This document shows, one piece after another, positions 25,951 through 35,052 of a DNA stretch of 64,000 nucleotides. The notes beneath the pieces are model-generated. The model saw only the letters and a list, made by a program, of their open reading frames with translations, searched no databases and was not told where the DNA came from. The position numbers were made by a program, and so were the translations under genes. The stretch is from NCBI RefSeq assembly GCF_026240905.1, contig NZ_JAPEVI010000003.1:2232001-2296000 (forward strand), read 5' to 3'. This DNA is from Roseibium salinum. GTDB taxonomy: Bacteria > Pseudomonadota > Alphaproteobacteria > Rhizobiales > Stappiaceae. Numbering within the stretch: position 1 is the first letter of the stretch; the number at the start of each line of letters is the position of its first letter.

Positions 25951-27102
25951 ATGAACGTGACAGCGGGTCAGGTCTTGAACGGAAGCGCATCTCTTTCAGC
26001 AAACGGTATTTTGCCCGAACGCATCATTCACGCCATGTTCGCCGCCGGCGAGATTGCAGCGGACGAAGCGCCGGTCAGCGGTCAGGTTCAGCCGGCCAGC
26101 CTCGACCTGCGTCTCGGCAAGGTTGCCTATCGCGTGCGCGCCAGCTTTCTGCCGGGCCCCCATATCAGGGTGGCCGACCGTCTGGAGCAGTTGAAGCTCC
26201 ACACCGTGGATCTGGCCAGCGGCGCCGTTCTGGAAACGGGTTGCGTCTACATCGTGCCCTTGCAGGAAAGCCTTGCGCTTGCCGCCGATATTTCCGCAAC
26301 CGCCAATCCGAAGAGTTCGACGGGGCGGCTGGACGTGTTCACCCGGGTGATCACCGACAACGGGCTGGCCTTCGACACGGTTCCCGCAGGCTATAGCGGC
26401 CCGCTCTATGCGGAGATCTCGCCCCTCACCTTCCCGATCCTGGTGCGTACGGGCTCCCGCCTCAGCCAGATCCGCTTCCGCCGCGGCCAGTCGCTTATTC
26501 CCGATGTGGAGCTTGAACAGGTCCACAAGGATCACACGCTGATGAGCGGCGGCAATCAGCGGATCGGCGGCGGGGTGCAGCTTTCCATCGACCTGGAAGG
26601 CGATGGTCCGGGCAAACTCATCGGCTACCGCGCAAAACAGCATTCCGGCCTGATCGACGTCGACGTGGTCGGCGCGCAGGATCCGCTGGACTTCTGGGAA
26701 CCGATCTACCGGCGGCAGACGGCGGAGCTGATCCTCGATCCGGATGCATTCTATATCCTCGTCAGCCAGGAAGCGGTGCATGTGCCGCCGGCCTACGCGG
26801 CCGAGATGGTGCCCTTCGATCCGCTGGTCGGCGAATTCCGCGTTCATTATGCCGGGTTCTTCGATCCGGGCTTCGGCCATGCGAGCGCCGGCGGCATCGG
26901 CTCACGGGCGGTGCTGGAGGTGCGCTCGCACGATGTGCCGTTCATCGTCGAACACGGCCAGACCATCGGGCGTCTCGTCTATGAGCACATGGCGGAGCGG
27001 CCGGAACGGCTCTACGGCGAAGGCATCGGGTCCAACTACCAGGGCCAGGCCCTGAAGCTCTCCAAGCATTTCAGGTCCCCGGATCATACTGCGTCCGGAT
27101 GA
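25951..27102 (+). CDS. 2'-deoxycytidine 5'-triphosphate deaminase, bidomain form
   Basis: A 383-residue protein made of two dUTPase-like jelly-roll domains. The first has GQVQPASLDLRLG and NPKSSTGRLDVFTRVITDNG with the catalytic-type Asp/Glu arrangement; the second has EMVPFDPLVGEFRVHYAGFFDPGFGH and LEVRSHDVPFIVEHGQTIGRLVYEHM. It converts dCTP to dUTP for dTTP synthesis. The duplicated form of about 370-380 residues (DCD_N/C family) is typical of alphaproteobacteria, in contrast to the 190-residue enterobacterial Dcd. ATG 25951 follows GGAAAGC. It diverges from metZ. Confidence 0.9.
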   Translation: MNVTAGQVLNGSASLSANGILPERIIHAMFAAGEIAADEAPVSGQVQPASLDLRLGKVAYRVRASFLPGPHIRVADRLEQLKLHTVDLASGAVLETGCVYIVPLQESLALAADISATANPKSSTGRLDVFTRVITDNGLAFDTVPAGYSGPLYAEISPLTFPILVRTGSRLSQIRFRRGQSLIPDVELEQVHKDHTLMSGGNQRIGGGVQLSIDLEGDGPGKLIGYRAKQHSGLIDVDVVGAQDPLDFWEPIYRRQTAELILDPDAFYILVSQEAVHVPPAYAAEMVPFDPLVGEFRVHYAGFFDPGFGHASAGGIGSRAVLEVRSHDVPFIVEHGQTIGRLVYEHMAERPERLYGEGIGSNYQGQALKLSKHFRSPDHTASG

Positions 27103-27150
27103 ACGCGGTTTGTCCCAGCGCTGAATGCAGTCGGTCCAACCTGAGGCGAC

Positions 27151-27699
27151 ATGGCCCTGAAGACGATCACGCGTGAATTCGAGGGTTTTCTGGAAGACCG
27201 GAAGTCCCGCTTTCTGGCTTATCTCGTTCCCATGGACCGGTTCGAGCAGCGCCTGGAAGAGCTGCGGAAAGAGCACAAGAAAGCCGCCCATATTGTCACC
27301 GCCCACCGGCGGCTCCTCGATGACGACCGGATCGAGGAAAGCGGCAAGGATGACGGCGAACCGGCAGGCACCTCCGGCATGCCGACCCTGCGCGTGCTGC
27401 AGGGCGCGGATCTCATCAACTGCGCGGTCCTGATCGTGCGCTATTTCGGCGGAACCAAGCTCGGCGGCGGCGGTCTTGCCCGGGCCTATTCGGGGGCGGC
27501 GCAGGATGCAATCAACAATGCGGACCTCGTGGCGTTCCGGAAGATCCTCACCAGGAAGGTCAGCGCCGATTTCGCCGCTAGCTCGGACCTGGAAAGGCGC
27601 GTTGAAACCCTTGGCCTCACCGTGCTCGCGCGCGATTTCACCGAAGACGGCGTCACGCTGACCCTCGAGGGACCGGAAGAGGCTCTTTGCGAGCTTTAA
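27151..27699 (+). CDS. YigZ/IMPACT family protein
   Basis: A 182-residue protein with the UPF0029 N-domain: KSRFLAYLVPM, then ATCHRY-equivalent AHIVTAHRRLLDDDRIEESGKDDGEPAGTSGMP, and IVRYFGGTKLGGGGLARAYS. A shorter C-terminal alpha-beta domain follows. The family regulates or binds nucleotide/translation partners in ways not firmly established. It starts 48 bases after the dCTP deaminase gene in the same direction and is convergent with the sodium channel gene. Confidence 0.88.
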   Translation: MALKTITREFEGFLEDRKSRFLAYLVPMDRFEQRLEELRKEHKKAAHIVTAHRRLLDDDRIEESGKDDGEPAGTSGMPTLRVLQGADLINCAVLIVRYFGGTKLGGGGLARAYSGAAQDAINNADLVAFRKILTRKVSADFAASSDLERRVETLGLTVLARDFTEDGVTLTLEGPEEALCEL

Positions 27700-27732
27700 A
27701 TCCGCCAGGGCGCCTGCTGAACTCTGGTCCGG

Positions 27733-28533
27733 CTAGACCCTTTCCTGCCCCACCTGGCTCCTGAGCTGCCTCAGTTCCGCCCTCAGCGCCTTCACTTCCT
27801 CCAGGATCAGCCCGGTATCGTCATGGATCGCCTGCCGGTTGGCATCCGCCTCGGCATCATGCTCTTCCTGCATGGCCGAGACGATGATGCCGATGAAGAG
27901 GTTCAGGACCGTGAAGGCCGTGCACAGGATGAAGGGCACGAAGAACAACCAGGACAGCGGAAACTTTTCCATAACGGGCCGGACGATGCCCATGGACCAG
28001 CTTTCAAGGGTCATGATCTGGAACAACGTGTAGAGCGACTTTGGCAGATCGCCGAACCAGTCGGGAAACGCCGCGCCATAGAGCTTGGTCGCCATCACGG
28101 CGAACACGTAGAAGACCAGCGCCATCAGCACCACGATCGACCCCATGCCCGGCAGGGCGGAAATGAGGCCGCCGATGACCCGGCGCAACGACGGCACTAC
28201 GGAGATGAGGCGCAGCACGCGGAGAATGCGCAGCGAACGCAGCACGGTGAAGGCACCGCTCGCCGGCATCAGCGAGATCGCCACGATCGCAAAATCAAAA
28301 TTGCTCCAAGGGTCCTTGAAGAACTTCGGACCATGGGCGTAAAGCCGCAGCCCCAGTTCCACGACGAAAATGCCGAGGATCAGGCTGTCGAGAAACTTCA
28401 GGAATTCGCCCATCTGCGCCATGACCGACGGGCTCGTTTCCAGGCCCAGCGTCACCGCGTTCAGAACGATGATACCGATGATCCAGAATTCCCAATTACG
28501 TGAGGCGACCAGCGCCCTGATCCGATTTCGCAT
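27733..28533 (-). CDS. Bacterial voltage-gated sodium channel (BacNav/NaChBac type)
   Basis: A 266-residue single-repeat ion channel with six membrane segments. S4 is the charged helix LRSLRILRVLRLISVVPSLRRVI, carrying regular Arg spacing for voltage sensing. The pore loop contains TLESWSM, the selectivity-filter sequence of NaChBac/NavAb. S6 is followed by a C-terminal coiled coil (EEVKALRAELRQLRSQVG) that would tetramerise. ATG 28533 fits the family start (MRNRIRALVASRNWEFW); upstream codons add unrelated residues. Homologues in marine bacteria may support pH and Na+ homeostasis or motility. It is convergent with the YigZ gene. Confidence 0.93.
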   Translation of the reverse strand: MRNRIRALVASRNWEFWIIGIIVLNAVTLGLETSPSVMAQMGEFLKFLDSLILGIFVVELGLRLYAHGPKFFKDPWSNFDFAIVAISLMPASGAFTVLRSLRILRVLRLISVVPSLRRVIGGLISALPGMGSIVVLMALVFYVFAVMATKLYGAAFPDWFGDLPKSLYTLFQIMTLESWSMGIVRPVMEKFPLSWLFFVPFILCTAFTVLNLFIGIIVSAMQEEHDAEADANRQAIHDDTGLILEEVKALRAELRQLRSQVGQERV

Positions 28534-28691
28534 ATATCTGCCCTGGAACTTGACCAACCTGTGGTCCGCGCACGTGCGCCGGCCAGAACATGGCGATTCC
28601 TTCGTTGCAGTGCAAGATGCCGCCGAAGGGGAAAAGATCGGCGGCCTGCTTGACAGCAACGGCAACTCAGCGCAGAAATCTCCAGCTCGAA

Positions 28692-28765
28692 GCGGGTGTA
28701 GCTCAATGGTAGAGCAGAAGCTTCCCAAGCTTAAGACGGGGGTTCGATTCCCCTCACCCGCTCCA
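28692..28765 (+). tRNA. tRNA-Gly (CCC)
   Basis: Acceptor stem GCGGGTG with CACCCGC, D-arm GCTC...GAGC, anticodon loop TTCCCAA (anticodon CCC) and T-arm GGGGG-TTCGATT-CCCCT, with CCA encoded at the end. The first anticodon-stem pair is a mismatch (G-A). No integrase lies beside it. Confidence 0.95.
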
Positions 28766-28810
28766 GAAACTCCCCAATCTCACAAGCTCCCGCTCCCGAA
28801 TTCACCGGCC

Positions 28811-29014
28811 TCAGCGAAGCGTTTCGCCGATACGGTCCGGTTTGCGCACATCGGCTCGCGTGAGGCCGATGTCGTCGAGGAGATAGTCAGGCAGATCCGA
28901 CAGGATTCGTGCGTCCCGCCGGATGCGCGTGCGGCGCAACAGATACTTGAAGCAGCGCCGGAAGAGGCCCAGGCGATGGGGCCGGTTCAGGACACCAACG
29001 GGATAATCAGTCAT
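28811..29014 (-). CDS. DUF1127 family small protein
   Basis: A 67-residue basic protein. The DUF1127 pattern, LLRRTRIRRDARILSDLPDYLLDDIGLTRADV, occupies the C-terminal half. ATG 29014 gives the length usual for the family; a longer frame to 29101 is open but probably non-coding. DUF1127 proteins in alphaproteobacteria have been linked to post-transcriptional control and phosphate or carbon metabolism in some species. It diverges from an Lrp-type regulator gene, which might control it. Confidence 0.85.
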   Translation of the reverse strand: MTDYPVGVLNRPHRLGLFRRCFKYLLRRTRIRRDARILSDLPDYLLDDIGLTRADVRKPDRIGETLR

Positions 29015-29101
29015 CTCACTTGCTCCATTCAAGGTTCGATGCAGCAAGTTTACGCGGCGCTGTCGCGCAAAATGCGCGATCTTCAGGCGACTGTGCGACA
29101 A

Positions 29102-29141
29102 TTTCGCAAAGATTCCTGATTTCGTGATAAACTTTCGCGAA
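29102..29141. promoter_or_regulatory. Repeated TTTCGCRAA motifs in the DUF1127-Lrp intergenic region
   Basis: TTTCGCAAA (29102-29110), TTTCGTGAT (29120-29128) and TTTCGCGAA (29133-29141) are near-identical boxes in the same direction, just before the Lrp-family gene. A small dyad GCGCAAAATGCGC lies further upstream (29067-29079). They could be binding sites for the adjacent Lrp protein; this is inference. Confidence 0.4.
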
Positions 29142-29172
29142 TCGGGTTAAAGGCGGTACCGGAGGCGCCGAT

Positions 29173-29622
29173 TTGGAACATCTTGACGATTTCGACCATC
29201 AGCTCCTCGACCTTCTGAGCAAGGACAGCCGCCAGACGGGAAAGCAGCTTTCGGAGAAGATCGGCCTTTCCCCGGCCGCCTGCCTGCGCCGGGTGCAAAG
29301 GCTGCGGGAGACCGGTGCCATTGAAAGGGAGGTCGCAGTCATTTCGCCAAAGGTGACCGGCGGCTCGGTTACCCTTCTGGTGATGCTCACGCTGGTGCGG
29401 GGAAAGCCGGACCGGGCCGCCCTGCTGAGGCGCAACTTTCTGAAACGGCCGGAAGTGAAAAAGATCTATCACGTCACCGGCGAGGCCGACCTGGTGCTGA
29501 CGGTGCAATGCGCCTCGATGGAAGCCTATGCCGCCTTCACCGAAGCGCATTTCTATGCCGACGAAATCAAGGGGTTCGACACGATCGTCGTTCTGCGGTC
29601 CTACGATCCGGAGCCGGATTGA
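29173..29622 (+). CDS. Lrp/AsnC family transcriptional regulator
   Basis: A 149-residue regulator. The HTH is at about 5-50 (FDHQLLDLLSKDSRQTGKQLSEKIGLSPAACLRRVQRL) and the ligand-binding RAM domain follows with VYHVTGEADLVLTV-like sequence (KKIYHVTGEADLVLTVQC). The start is TTG at 29173, supported by GGAGG eight bases upstream; no ATG is available near the N-terminus. It diverges from the DUF1127 gene. The amino-acid effector is unknown. Confidence 0.9.
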   Translation: MEHLDDFDHQLLDLLSKDSRQTGKQLSEKIGLSPAACLRRVQRLRETGAIEREVAVISPKVTGGSVTLLVMLTLVRGKPDRAALLRRNFLKRPEVKKIYHVTGEADLVLTVQCASMEAYAAFTEAHFYADEIKGFDTIVVLRSYDPEPD

Positions 29623-29833
29623 GCCCGCGCCCGACGGACGCTCCGATCTCCCGCAGGCGCTCGAGCCGGCGAACATCCAGCGACGCCGGCCAAAAGGCGC
29701 CCGCAGCCGCAAAACAGTGGGCCCGAAGACATTCCGGGCTGACAAGGCTGCCGGGGACGGGATATTCTGGCCAGCAGTTCACCGGATGCCGGAAGCCGGC
29801 AGGCCGCCTTCAAGACCGTTTCAGGATCGCCGC

Positions 29834-30715
29834 GTGATCATTGGACTTCCCTTTTCCCGAAAAGCCGGTTCCCGCGCCAGGCGCTCGATCGTCTGTGCGC
29901 TGGTCGCGCTGTCATGTCTCGCCGGGCTGCCCGTTCAGGCCCAGTCTCAGCAGACCCGCGTGCACGTACCGAATTTCTGGGATCCGAAGGCCGTTCATGA
30001 CCGGCCCGCCTCGATCCCGGACAAGATCCAGTTCCTGGCAACGGATAACTATCCACCCTTCGTCTTCCGGGATCCGCAAGGGCGGCTCACCGGCTTCAAC
30101 GTCGATCTCGCGCGTGCGCTGTGCCAGGAACTCGACAGCTCCTGCGCGCTCCGGATCAAGGACTTCGAAGTCCTTCTGCCCGCCCTCGACGAGGAAGAAG
30201 GCGACGCGATCATTTCCGGTCTGTCCCGCAGCCTGCCGTCCACGCGGCGCCTCAACTTCACGGACGACTATCTGAAGCTTCCCGCGCGCTTTGTCGTGCC
30301 CGCCGACAAGGCCGACACGTTCGACGAACAGGAACTCGCCGGCAAGACGATCGCCGTTGAAACCGGCTCGCGCTACGAAGCTTTCGCGCAAGAGTTCTGG
30401 CTCGATGCGACCATTCTCGGCCTGGAAAGCGAAACCGAGGGACGCATGGCGGTGAAGAATGGCGACGCCGACGCTTATTTCGGCGACGGCCTCAGCCTTT
30501 CCTTCTGGTTGCCGAGCGAGTCCGCCGGCGGATGTTGCGCGTTCGCAGGCGGCCCCTGGCTCGAGCCCGGCTACTTCGACGAGGGCATGGCCATTGCCAC
30601 AAGGCCAAACGATCCCGAGCGGGCCGCGGCGTTGAACTACGCCCTCCGGCAGCTGCACGAAAAAGGGATTTTCCGCGAACTCTATCTGCGCTATTTCCCG
30701 CTCAGTTTTTATTGA
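29834..30715 (+). CDS. Transporter substrate-binding (amino-acid-type) periplasmic protein
   Basis: A 293-residue exported protein. A basic N-terminus and hydrophobic core with VQAQS at the cut site form a signal peptide (about residues 1-35). The family-3 pattern follows: DNYPPFVFRDPQGRLTGFNVDLARALCQEL, then GRSL-type ISGLSRSLPSTRRLNFTDDYLKLPARFVVP and ELAGKTIAVETGSRYEAF. GTG 29834 has AGGA seven bases upstream. No ABC permease or ATPase lies beside it, so it is an orphan binding protein. The ligand is unknown. Confidence 0.88.
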   Translation: MIIGLPFSRKAGSRARRSIVCALVALSCLAGLPVQAQSQQTRVHVPNFWDPKAVHDRPASIPDKIQFLATDNYPPFVFRDPQGRLTGFNVDLARALCQELDSSCALRIKDFEVLLPALDEEEGDAIISGLSRSLPSTRRLNFTDDYLKLPARFVVPADKADTFDEQELAGKTIAVETGSRYEAFAQEFWLDATILGLESETEGRMAVKNGDADAYFGDGLSLSFWLPSESAGGCCAFAGGPWLEPGYFDEGMAIATRPNDPERAAALNYALRQLHEKGIFRELYLRYFPLSFY

Positions 30716-30802
30716 TTTCCGGCGGATCGAGCCGCTGTCCCGTCGACAATCCCGTCATCATGTCCCGGCATCCTCTCTGCCGCAGTTCCGGATCACACCA
30801 TC

Positions 30803-31450
30803 ATGAGCGCCTTTCTCTGGACACGCCCCGACACCGGCCCCTCGGCAACGCTTCTTCTCGCCCACGGGGCCGGAGCGCCGATGGATGCGGCCTTCATGAA
30901 CAAGCTCTCGGAGGCCCTGGCCGCCGAAGGAATTGCCGTTGCGCGGTTCGAATTCGCCTATATGGCCGGGCGGCGCTCCGGCGGTTCGAAGAAGCCGCCG
31001 CCGCGCGCCGACAAGCTGGTCGCGGAGTTCCAGACCGCTCTCCAGACGCTGATGAAAGAAGCTCAAGGGCCGCTAATTGTCGGGGGAAAGTCCATGGGCG
31101 GACGCGTCGCCGCCATGCTCGCAGGCGGGGGCTCTCTCCCCGGCCGCGTCGCCGGTGTCTGCTGTTTCGGCTATCCGTTCCATCCGAGCGGCACTCCGGA
31201 GGCCGAATGGCGGCTGGCTCCCCTGGAGGACGCCAGGCGGCCGGTGCTGATCCTGCAGGGCGACCGGGACCCGTTTGGCACCCGGGCCGAGATCGACGGG
31301 ATCACCCTGCCGGACAACATCGCCGTCACCTATCTGGAAGACGGCAACCACGATTTCGGCCCACGCGGCAAGTCCCCCGCCACGCTCGACGGCAATATCC
31401 GCGAGGCCGCGGCGGCGGTGAAGGGCTTTGTCGGAGAGATTGTGAAATAG
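30803..31450 (+). CDS. Alpha/beta-hydrolase family protein (KANL3/Tex30 type)
   Basis: A 215-residue hydrolase. The nucleophile elbow GGKSMGGRVAAML, the acid after LQGDRDPFG and the base in EDGNHDFG form the catalytic triad. The AHGAGAPMD segment near the N-terminus is the oxyanion region typical of the Tex30/KANL3 branch. Substrate is not known. It is convergent with hslO across a strong symmetrical stem-loop. Confidence 0.88.
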   Translation: MSAFLWTRPDTGPSATLLLAHGAGAPMDAAFMNKLSEALAAEGIAVARFEFAYMAGRRSGGSKKPPPRADKLVAEFQTALQTLMKEAQGPLIVGGKSMGGRVAAMLAGGGSLPGRVAGVCCFGYPFHPSGTPEAEWRLAPLEDARRPVLILQGDRDPFGTRAEIDGITLPDNIAVTYLEDGNHDFGPRGKSPATLDGNIREAAAAVKGFVGEIVK

Positions 31451-31493
31451 GAGTGGCGAACGCAGAGCGTTTCCTGAGCCGATCGGCTGCATC

Positions 31494-31525
31494 AACAGCC
31501 CGGACCGTTTCCGGTCCGGGCTGTT
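31494..31525. terminator. Bidirectional stem-loop between the hydrolase gene and hslO
   Basis: A 13-bp perfect stem, AACAGCCCGGACC with GGTCCGGGCTGTT, around a 6-base loop. It lies just beyond the hslO stop codon. The T-runs are short on both strands, but its strength and convergent position suggest a shared terminator. Confidence 0.75.
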
Positions 31526-31531
31526 CGCGGA

Positions 31532-32518
31532 TCAGTGGCCGCGCTTGTTGTCGAACTCGTAATGCGTGTTACAGAACTCGCACGTCACGACGATCCTGCC
31601 GTCGACGGTCATGTCGTCCATTTCCTGCGTGCTGAAGTTGGAGAGGACCTCTTCGATCTTCTCCCGCGAACAGCGGCACTTGTCGGCCAGCGGCTGTGGC
31701 TCGTAGAGGCGCACGCCCCGTTCGTGGAACAGGCGGAACAACAGCATTTCGACGCTGACTTCCGGATCCGTGAGTTCGACGTCCTTCACGGTCTCGACCA
31801 GCAACTTGGCCTCGACCCAGGCGTCGTCCTCCTCGATCTCGTGCGACATCGTGCCTTCGGGGGCATCGCCCGGGTCGATATCGGCCTGGCGCATGCGGTC
31901 CGGAGCCTCAGGGAGGAACTGGACCAGAATACCGCCCGCAGTCCAGCTCCTGGTGAGCGCCGCGCCTTCAGGACGCGAGAACAGTTCGCCGACGCTCAGC
32001 CGCACTTCGGTCGGGATCTGTTCGGAGCGCTCGAAATAACGCCGCGCGACCTCCTCAAGGGATATGCCGTCGAGTTCCACGAGCCCCTGGTAGCGCTGCA
32101 TGTGCTTGCCCTGGTCGATGGTCATGGCAAGGTGGCCATTCCCGAGCAGCGCTTCCTGGGAGGCCTTGCCGGCCTTCATCAGCGCCGCGACCCGATCGGC
32201 GTCAAAAGTCGCGCAGGCCCGGATCGCATCCGGGGATGCGAAATCCACGACCAGCATGGACACCGGTCCCTCGGTCTGCGTCTGCAGCGTAAAGCGGCCC
32301 TCGAATTTCAGCGAGGTGCCGAGCAGACTGGTCAGAACGATCGCCTCGGCCAGAAGACGGGAGACCGGTTCGGGATAATCGTGCCGGTCTAGGATGCTCT
32401 CCAGCACCGGACCGAGCGCAACGGCCCGTCCGCGGACGTCCAGTCCTTCCACGGCGAAGGGCCGGACGGCGTCCAGCCCTGCGGGCCTTATGCCCAGGTC
32501 ATCGAGATTTAGTGCCAA
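31532..32518 (-). CDS. hslO: Redox-regulated chaperone Hsp33
   Basis: A 328-residue redox-switch holdase. The C-terminal zinc site is KCRCSREK and CEFCNTHY, the CxC...CxxC pattern whose oxidation turns on chaperone activity. The N-terminal substrate-binding domain covers about 1-230. I chose TTG 32518, 11 bases after the argF stop, because GAGG lies about 9 bases upstream. An in-frame GTG at 32548 overlaps argF and has no ribosome-binding site. The gene is the third in the argD-argF-hslO operon. Confidence 0.93.
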   Translation of the reverse strand: MALNLDDLGIRPAGLDAVRPFAVEGLDVRGRAVALGPVLESILDRHDYPEPVSRLLAEAIVLTSLLGTSLKFEGRFTLQTQTEGPVSMLVVDFASPDAIRACATFDADRVAALMKAGKASQEALLGNGHLAMTIDQGKHMQRYQGLVELDGISLEEVARRYFERSEQIPTEVRLSVGELFSRPEGAALTRSWTAGGILVQFLPEAPDRMRQADIDPGDAPEGTMSHEIEEDDAWVEAKLLVETVKDVELTDPEVSVEMLLFRLFHERGVRLYEPQPLADKCRCSREKIEEVLSNFSTQEMDDMTVDGRIVVTCEFCNTHYEFDNKRGH

Positions 32519-32529
32519 TTGGCTCTGCC

Positions 32530-33456
32530 TCAAGCTGCGCCGAAGCACCAGGCCAGAATGCCCTTCTGGGCATGGAGCCGGTTCTCGGCTTCGTCAAACA
32601 CAACGGAATTCGGACCGTCCATGACTTCCGAGGTGACTTCCTCGCCCCGGTGCGCCGGCAGGCAGTGCATGAACAAGGCGTCCTTGTTCGCCTCTGCCAT
32701 CAACCGCTGGTTCACCTGATAGGCGCCGAGAAGGTTGTGACGCGTTTCCGCATCATCATCCCCCATGGACACCCAGCAGTCGGTGACGACACAGTCGGTC
32801 CCTTTCACTGCCTCATATGGGTCCGTTGTGACCAAAATGGAACCTCCCTTGGCGCGGGCGCTGTCGATCAGCTCCTGCGGCGGTGCCAGTTCGCCCGGCG
32901 TCGCGATACGCAGTTCGAAATCGAACCGCGGCGCGGCATGGATCCAGGAGGCCAGCACGTTGTTGCTGTCGCCGGTCCAGGCAACGCTCCTGCCTTTCAC
33001 GGAACCGCGATGCTCCTCGAATGTCATCAGGTCGGCCATGATCTGGCAGGGATGCGAAAGCTTGGTCAGGCCGTTGATCACCGGAACCGTCGCATTTGCG
33101 GCCAGTTCGTTCAGCTCGTCATGATCCAAAATCCGGATCATGATCCCGTCCACGAAACGGGAGAGAACACGCGCGGTGTCGGCAATCGTCTCGCCCCGCC
33201 CGAGCTGCATTTCAGCGCCGGTCAGCATGAGGGTTTCGCCGCCAAGCTCGCGCATGCCGATATCGAAGGAGATGCGGGTCCGCGTGGAGGGCTGCTCGAA
33301 GATCATTGCAAGGACCTTGCCTGCAAGCGGCCGCTCGCTGCGGACACCGTCTCGGTTTGCCTTGATCTTCTTGCCGGCTTCAAGAATGGCGCGCAGCTCG
33401 TCGCCTTCGAATTCGGTCAGATCCAGAAAATTCCGATAGGTTCCGTTCGCGGTCAT
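32530..33456 (-). CDS. argF: Ornithine carbamoyltransferase
   Basis: A 308-residue enzyme that joins carbamoyl phosphate to ornithine, forming citrulline in arginine biosynthesis. The carbamoyl-phosphate motif [12 protein letters not shown], the ornithine motif and [15 protein letters not shown] at the C-terminus are present. Its ATG at 33456 overlaps the argD stop by 4 bases (ATGA), so translation is coupled. hslO follows. Confidence 0.96.
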   Translation of the reverse strand: MTANGTYRNFLDLTEFEGDELRAILEAGKKIKANRDGVRSERPLAGKVLAMIFEQPSTRTRISFDIGMRELGGETLMLTGAEMQLGRGETIADTARVLSRFVDGIMIRILDHDELNELAANATVPVINGLTKLSHPCQIMADLMTFEEHRGSVKGRSVAWTGDSNNVLASWIHAAPRFDFELRIATPGELAPPQELIDSARAKGGSILVTTDPYEAVKGTDCVVTDCWVSMGDDDAETRHNLLGAYQVNQRLMAEANKDALFMHCLPAHRGEEVTSEVMDGPNSVVFDEAENRLHAQKGILAWCFGAA

Positions 33457-34652
33457 TCGGCCGCTCCTTCCACCAGTTTTTCTTCCACTGCACGGGCGGC
33501 CTGGTCGAGCCGCTCGACGGCGGTTGCTATTTCTTCTTCGCTAATGGTCAGCGGCGGCATGATGCGCACCACATTTTCGCCGGCCGGGACTGCCAGAAGC
33601 CCGGCCTCGCGGGCGGCGGCAACATAGTCGCCTGCCGGCACGACGCATTTCAGGCCGAGCATCAGACCGTTGCCGCGCACCTGCTCCAGAACTTTCGGAT
33701 GGCTGTCCACCAGCCCGGCAAGCTTCTGCTTGAAGCTGAGGCCCTTTTGCCGGACCTCTTCCAGGAACCCGTCGCCGAGCACGACGTCCAGCACGGCGTT
33801 GCCGACCGCCATGGCCAGCGGATTGCCGCCGAAGGTGGTGCCGTGGGTTCCAGGTGCCAGGGCCTTCGCCGTCTCGGCGGTCGCAAGGCAGGCGCCCATC
33901 GGGAACCCGCCGCCGATCCCCTTGGCAATAGCCATCAGATCGGGTTCGACACCCGTCCACTGATGGGCGAACAGCTTGCCCGTCCGTCCGACGCCGGTCT
34001 GGATCTCGTCATAGATCAGGAGAATGCCGTTGTCGTCGCAGATCCTGCGCAGGGCCCGCAGGAAATCGACCTGGATCTCCCGGATACCGCCCTCGCCCTG
34101 GATCGGTTCGATAGCGATCGCCGCGGTCTGCGGGCCGATCACGGCCTTGAGCGCATCCAGGTCACCGGTCGGCACCTGATCGAAACCCGGCGCCTTGGGC
34201 CCGAAGCCCTCCAGGTATTTCGCCTGTCCGCCGGCGGCAATGGTCGCAATCGTGCGGCCGTGGAACGCGCCCTCGAAAGTGACGATATGGAACCGGTCCG
34301 GCTGGCCGTTGTCATAGTGATAGCGGCGCGCGCACTTGATGCAGGCCTCCATCGCCTCGGCTCCGGAATTCACGAAAAGCACCTTGTCGGCAAATGTCGC
34401 CTCGCACAGCCGCTTCGCCAGCCGCTCGCCTTCCGGCATCTGGTGGAGATTGGAGACATGCCAGAGCTTGGCCGCCTGATCCTGCAGGGCCTTGACCAGA
34501 TGCGGGTGGCTGTGGCCGAGCGCGTTCACGGCAATACCGGAACCGCAATCGAGGAATCGTCGGCCGTCTGCCATTACCAGCCAGACACCTTCCCCGTGAT
34601 CGAAAGACAGGTTCGATCTTGCGTAGTTTCCAAATAGTGCCGTCTCGGACAT
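33453..34652 (-). CDS. argD: Acetylornithine aminotransferase
   Basis: A 399-residue class III PLP aminotransferase for arginine biosynthesis. Key parts are [32 protein letters not shown], the PLP site around [40 protein letters not shown] with the Schiff-base Lys, and [24 protein letters not shown] 34652 ([13 protein letters not shown] start) is preferred to a longer open frame that begins upstream without a convincing ribosome-binding site. It heads the argD-argF-hslO operon and diverges from gcrA with 400 bases between. Confidence 0.95.
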   Translation of the reverse strand: MSETALFGNYARSNLSFDHGEGVWLVMADGRRFLDCGSGIAVNALGHSHPHLVKALQDQAAKLWHVSNLHQMPEGERLAKRLCEATFADKVLFVNSGAEAMEACIKCARRYHYDNGQPDRFHIVTFEGAFHGRTIATIAAGGQAKYLEGFGPKAPGFDQVPTGDLDALKAVIGPQTAAIAIEPIQGEGGIREIQVDFLRALRRICDDNGILLIYDEIQTGVGRTGKLFAHQWTGVEPDLMAIAKGIGGGFPMGACLATAETAKALAPGTHGTTFGGNPLAMAVGNAVLDVVLGDGFLEEVRQKGLSFKQKLAGLVDSHPKVLEQVRGNGLMLGLKCVVPAGDYVAAAREAGLLAVPAGENVVRIMPPLTISEEEIATAVERLDQAARAVEEKLVEGAAE

Positions 34653-35052
34653 TCCTCGTACAACTCCTGTTAGCGCCTTTCCCGCTCCGGTTACGTCACG
34701 ATAACGGTACGGAAAGGCCAAAACGCAACGTGCCGCCCCGATGAGGCGGCACGCAGCGGAGAACTTATACACCGTCCCTACCGTTGCCTGTCAATGGAAA
34801 TGCCGTATTTGCCCGCAAATCGGGAAGTCACGACACGTTCAACGGGCTCGCCTTATTTGGGGAAAAGTCGGTTCATCCCCAATTGGTTTAAGACCAGTGG
34901 TTGCCTCACAAATTAACACTATTGTAACCTCTGGGCAGTCAGACACGAGATCTCGTGACGTCAATCGGATACAGGCACTAGATATGCCGATCGAGCGCAT
35001 GCTTGTCACGAGGCTAATGGCCGCCGGTCGGTCAAATAAAAAGGGTGCGGCA
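34653..35052. other. Divergent promoter region between argD and gcrA
   Basis: About 400 bases of lower GC. It should carry promoters for both genes. One CtrA-like element is seen at 34913-34927. I see no small gene and no GANTC methylation site close to the gcrA start. Confidence 0.5.
34913..34927. promoter_or_regulatory. Candidate CtrA-type box upstream of gcrA
   Basis: TTAA-N7-GTAA, one mismatch from the CtrA consensus TTAA-N7-TTAA, lies about 125 bases before the gcrA start. In Caulobacter, CtrA represses gcrA; a role here is inference from that model. Confidence 0.35.

Noticed and set aside
28692..28765. tRNA-Gly gene as an integration site for a genomic island
   Set aside because: No integrase or direct repeat of the tRNA 3' end is seen on either side, and both neighbours look chromosomal.
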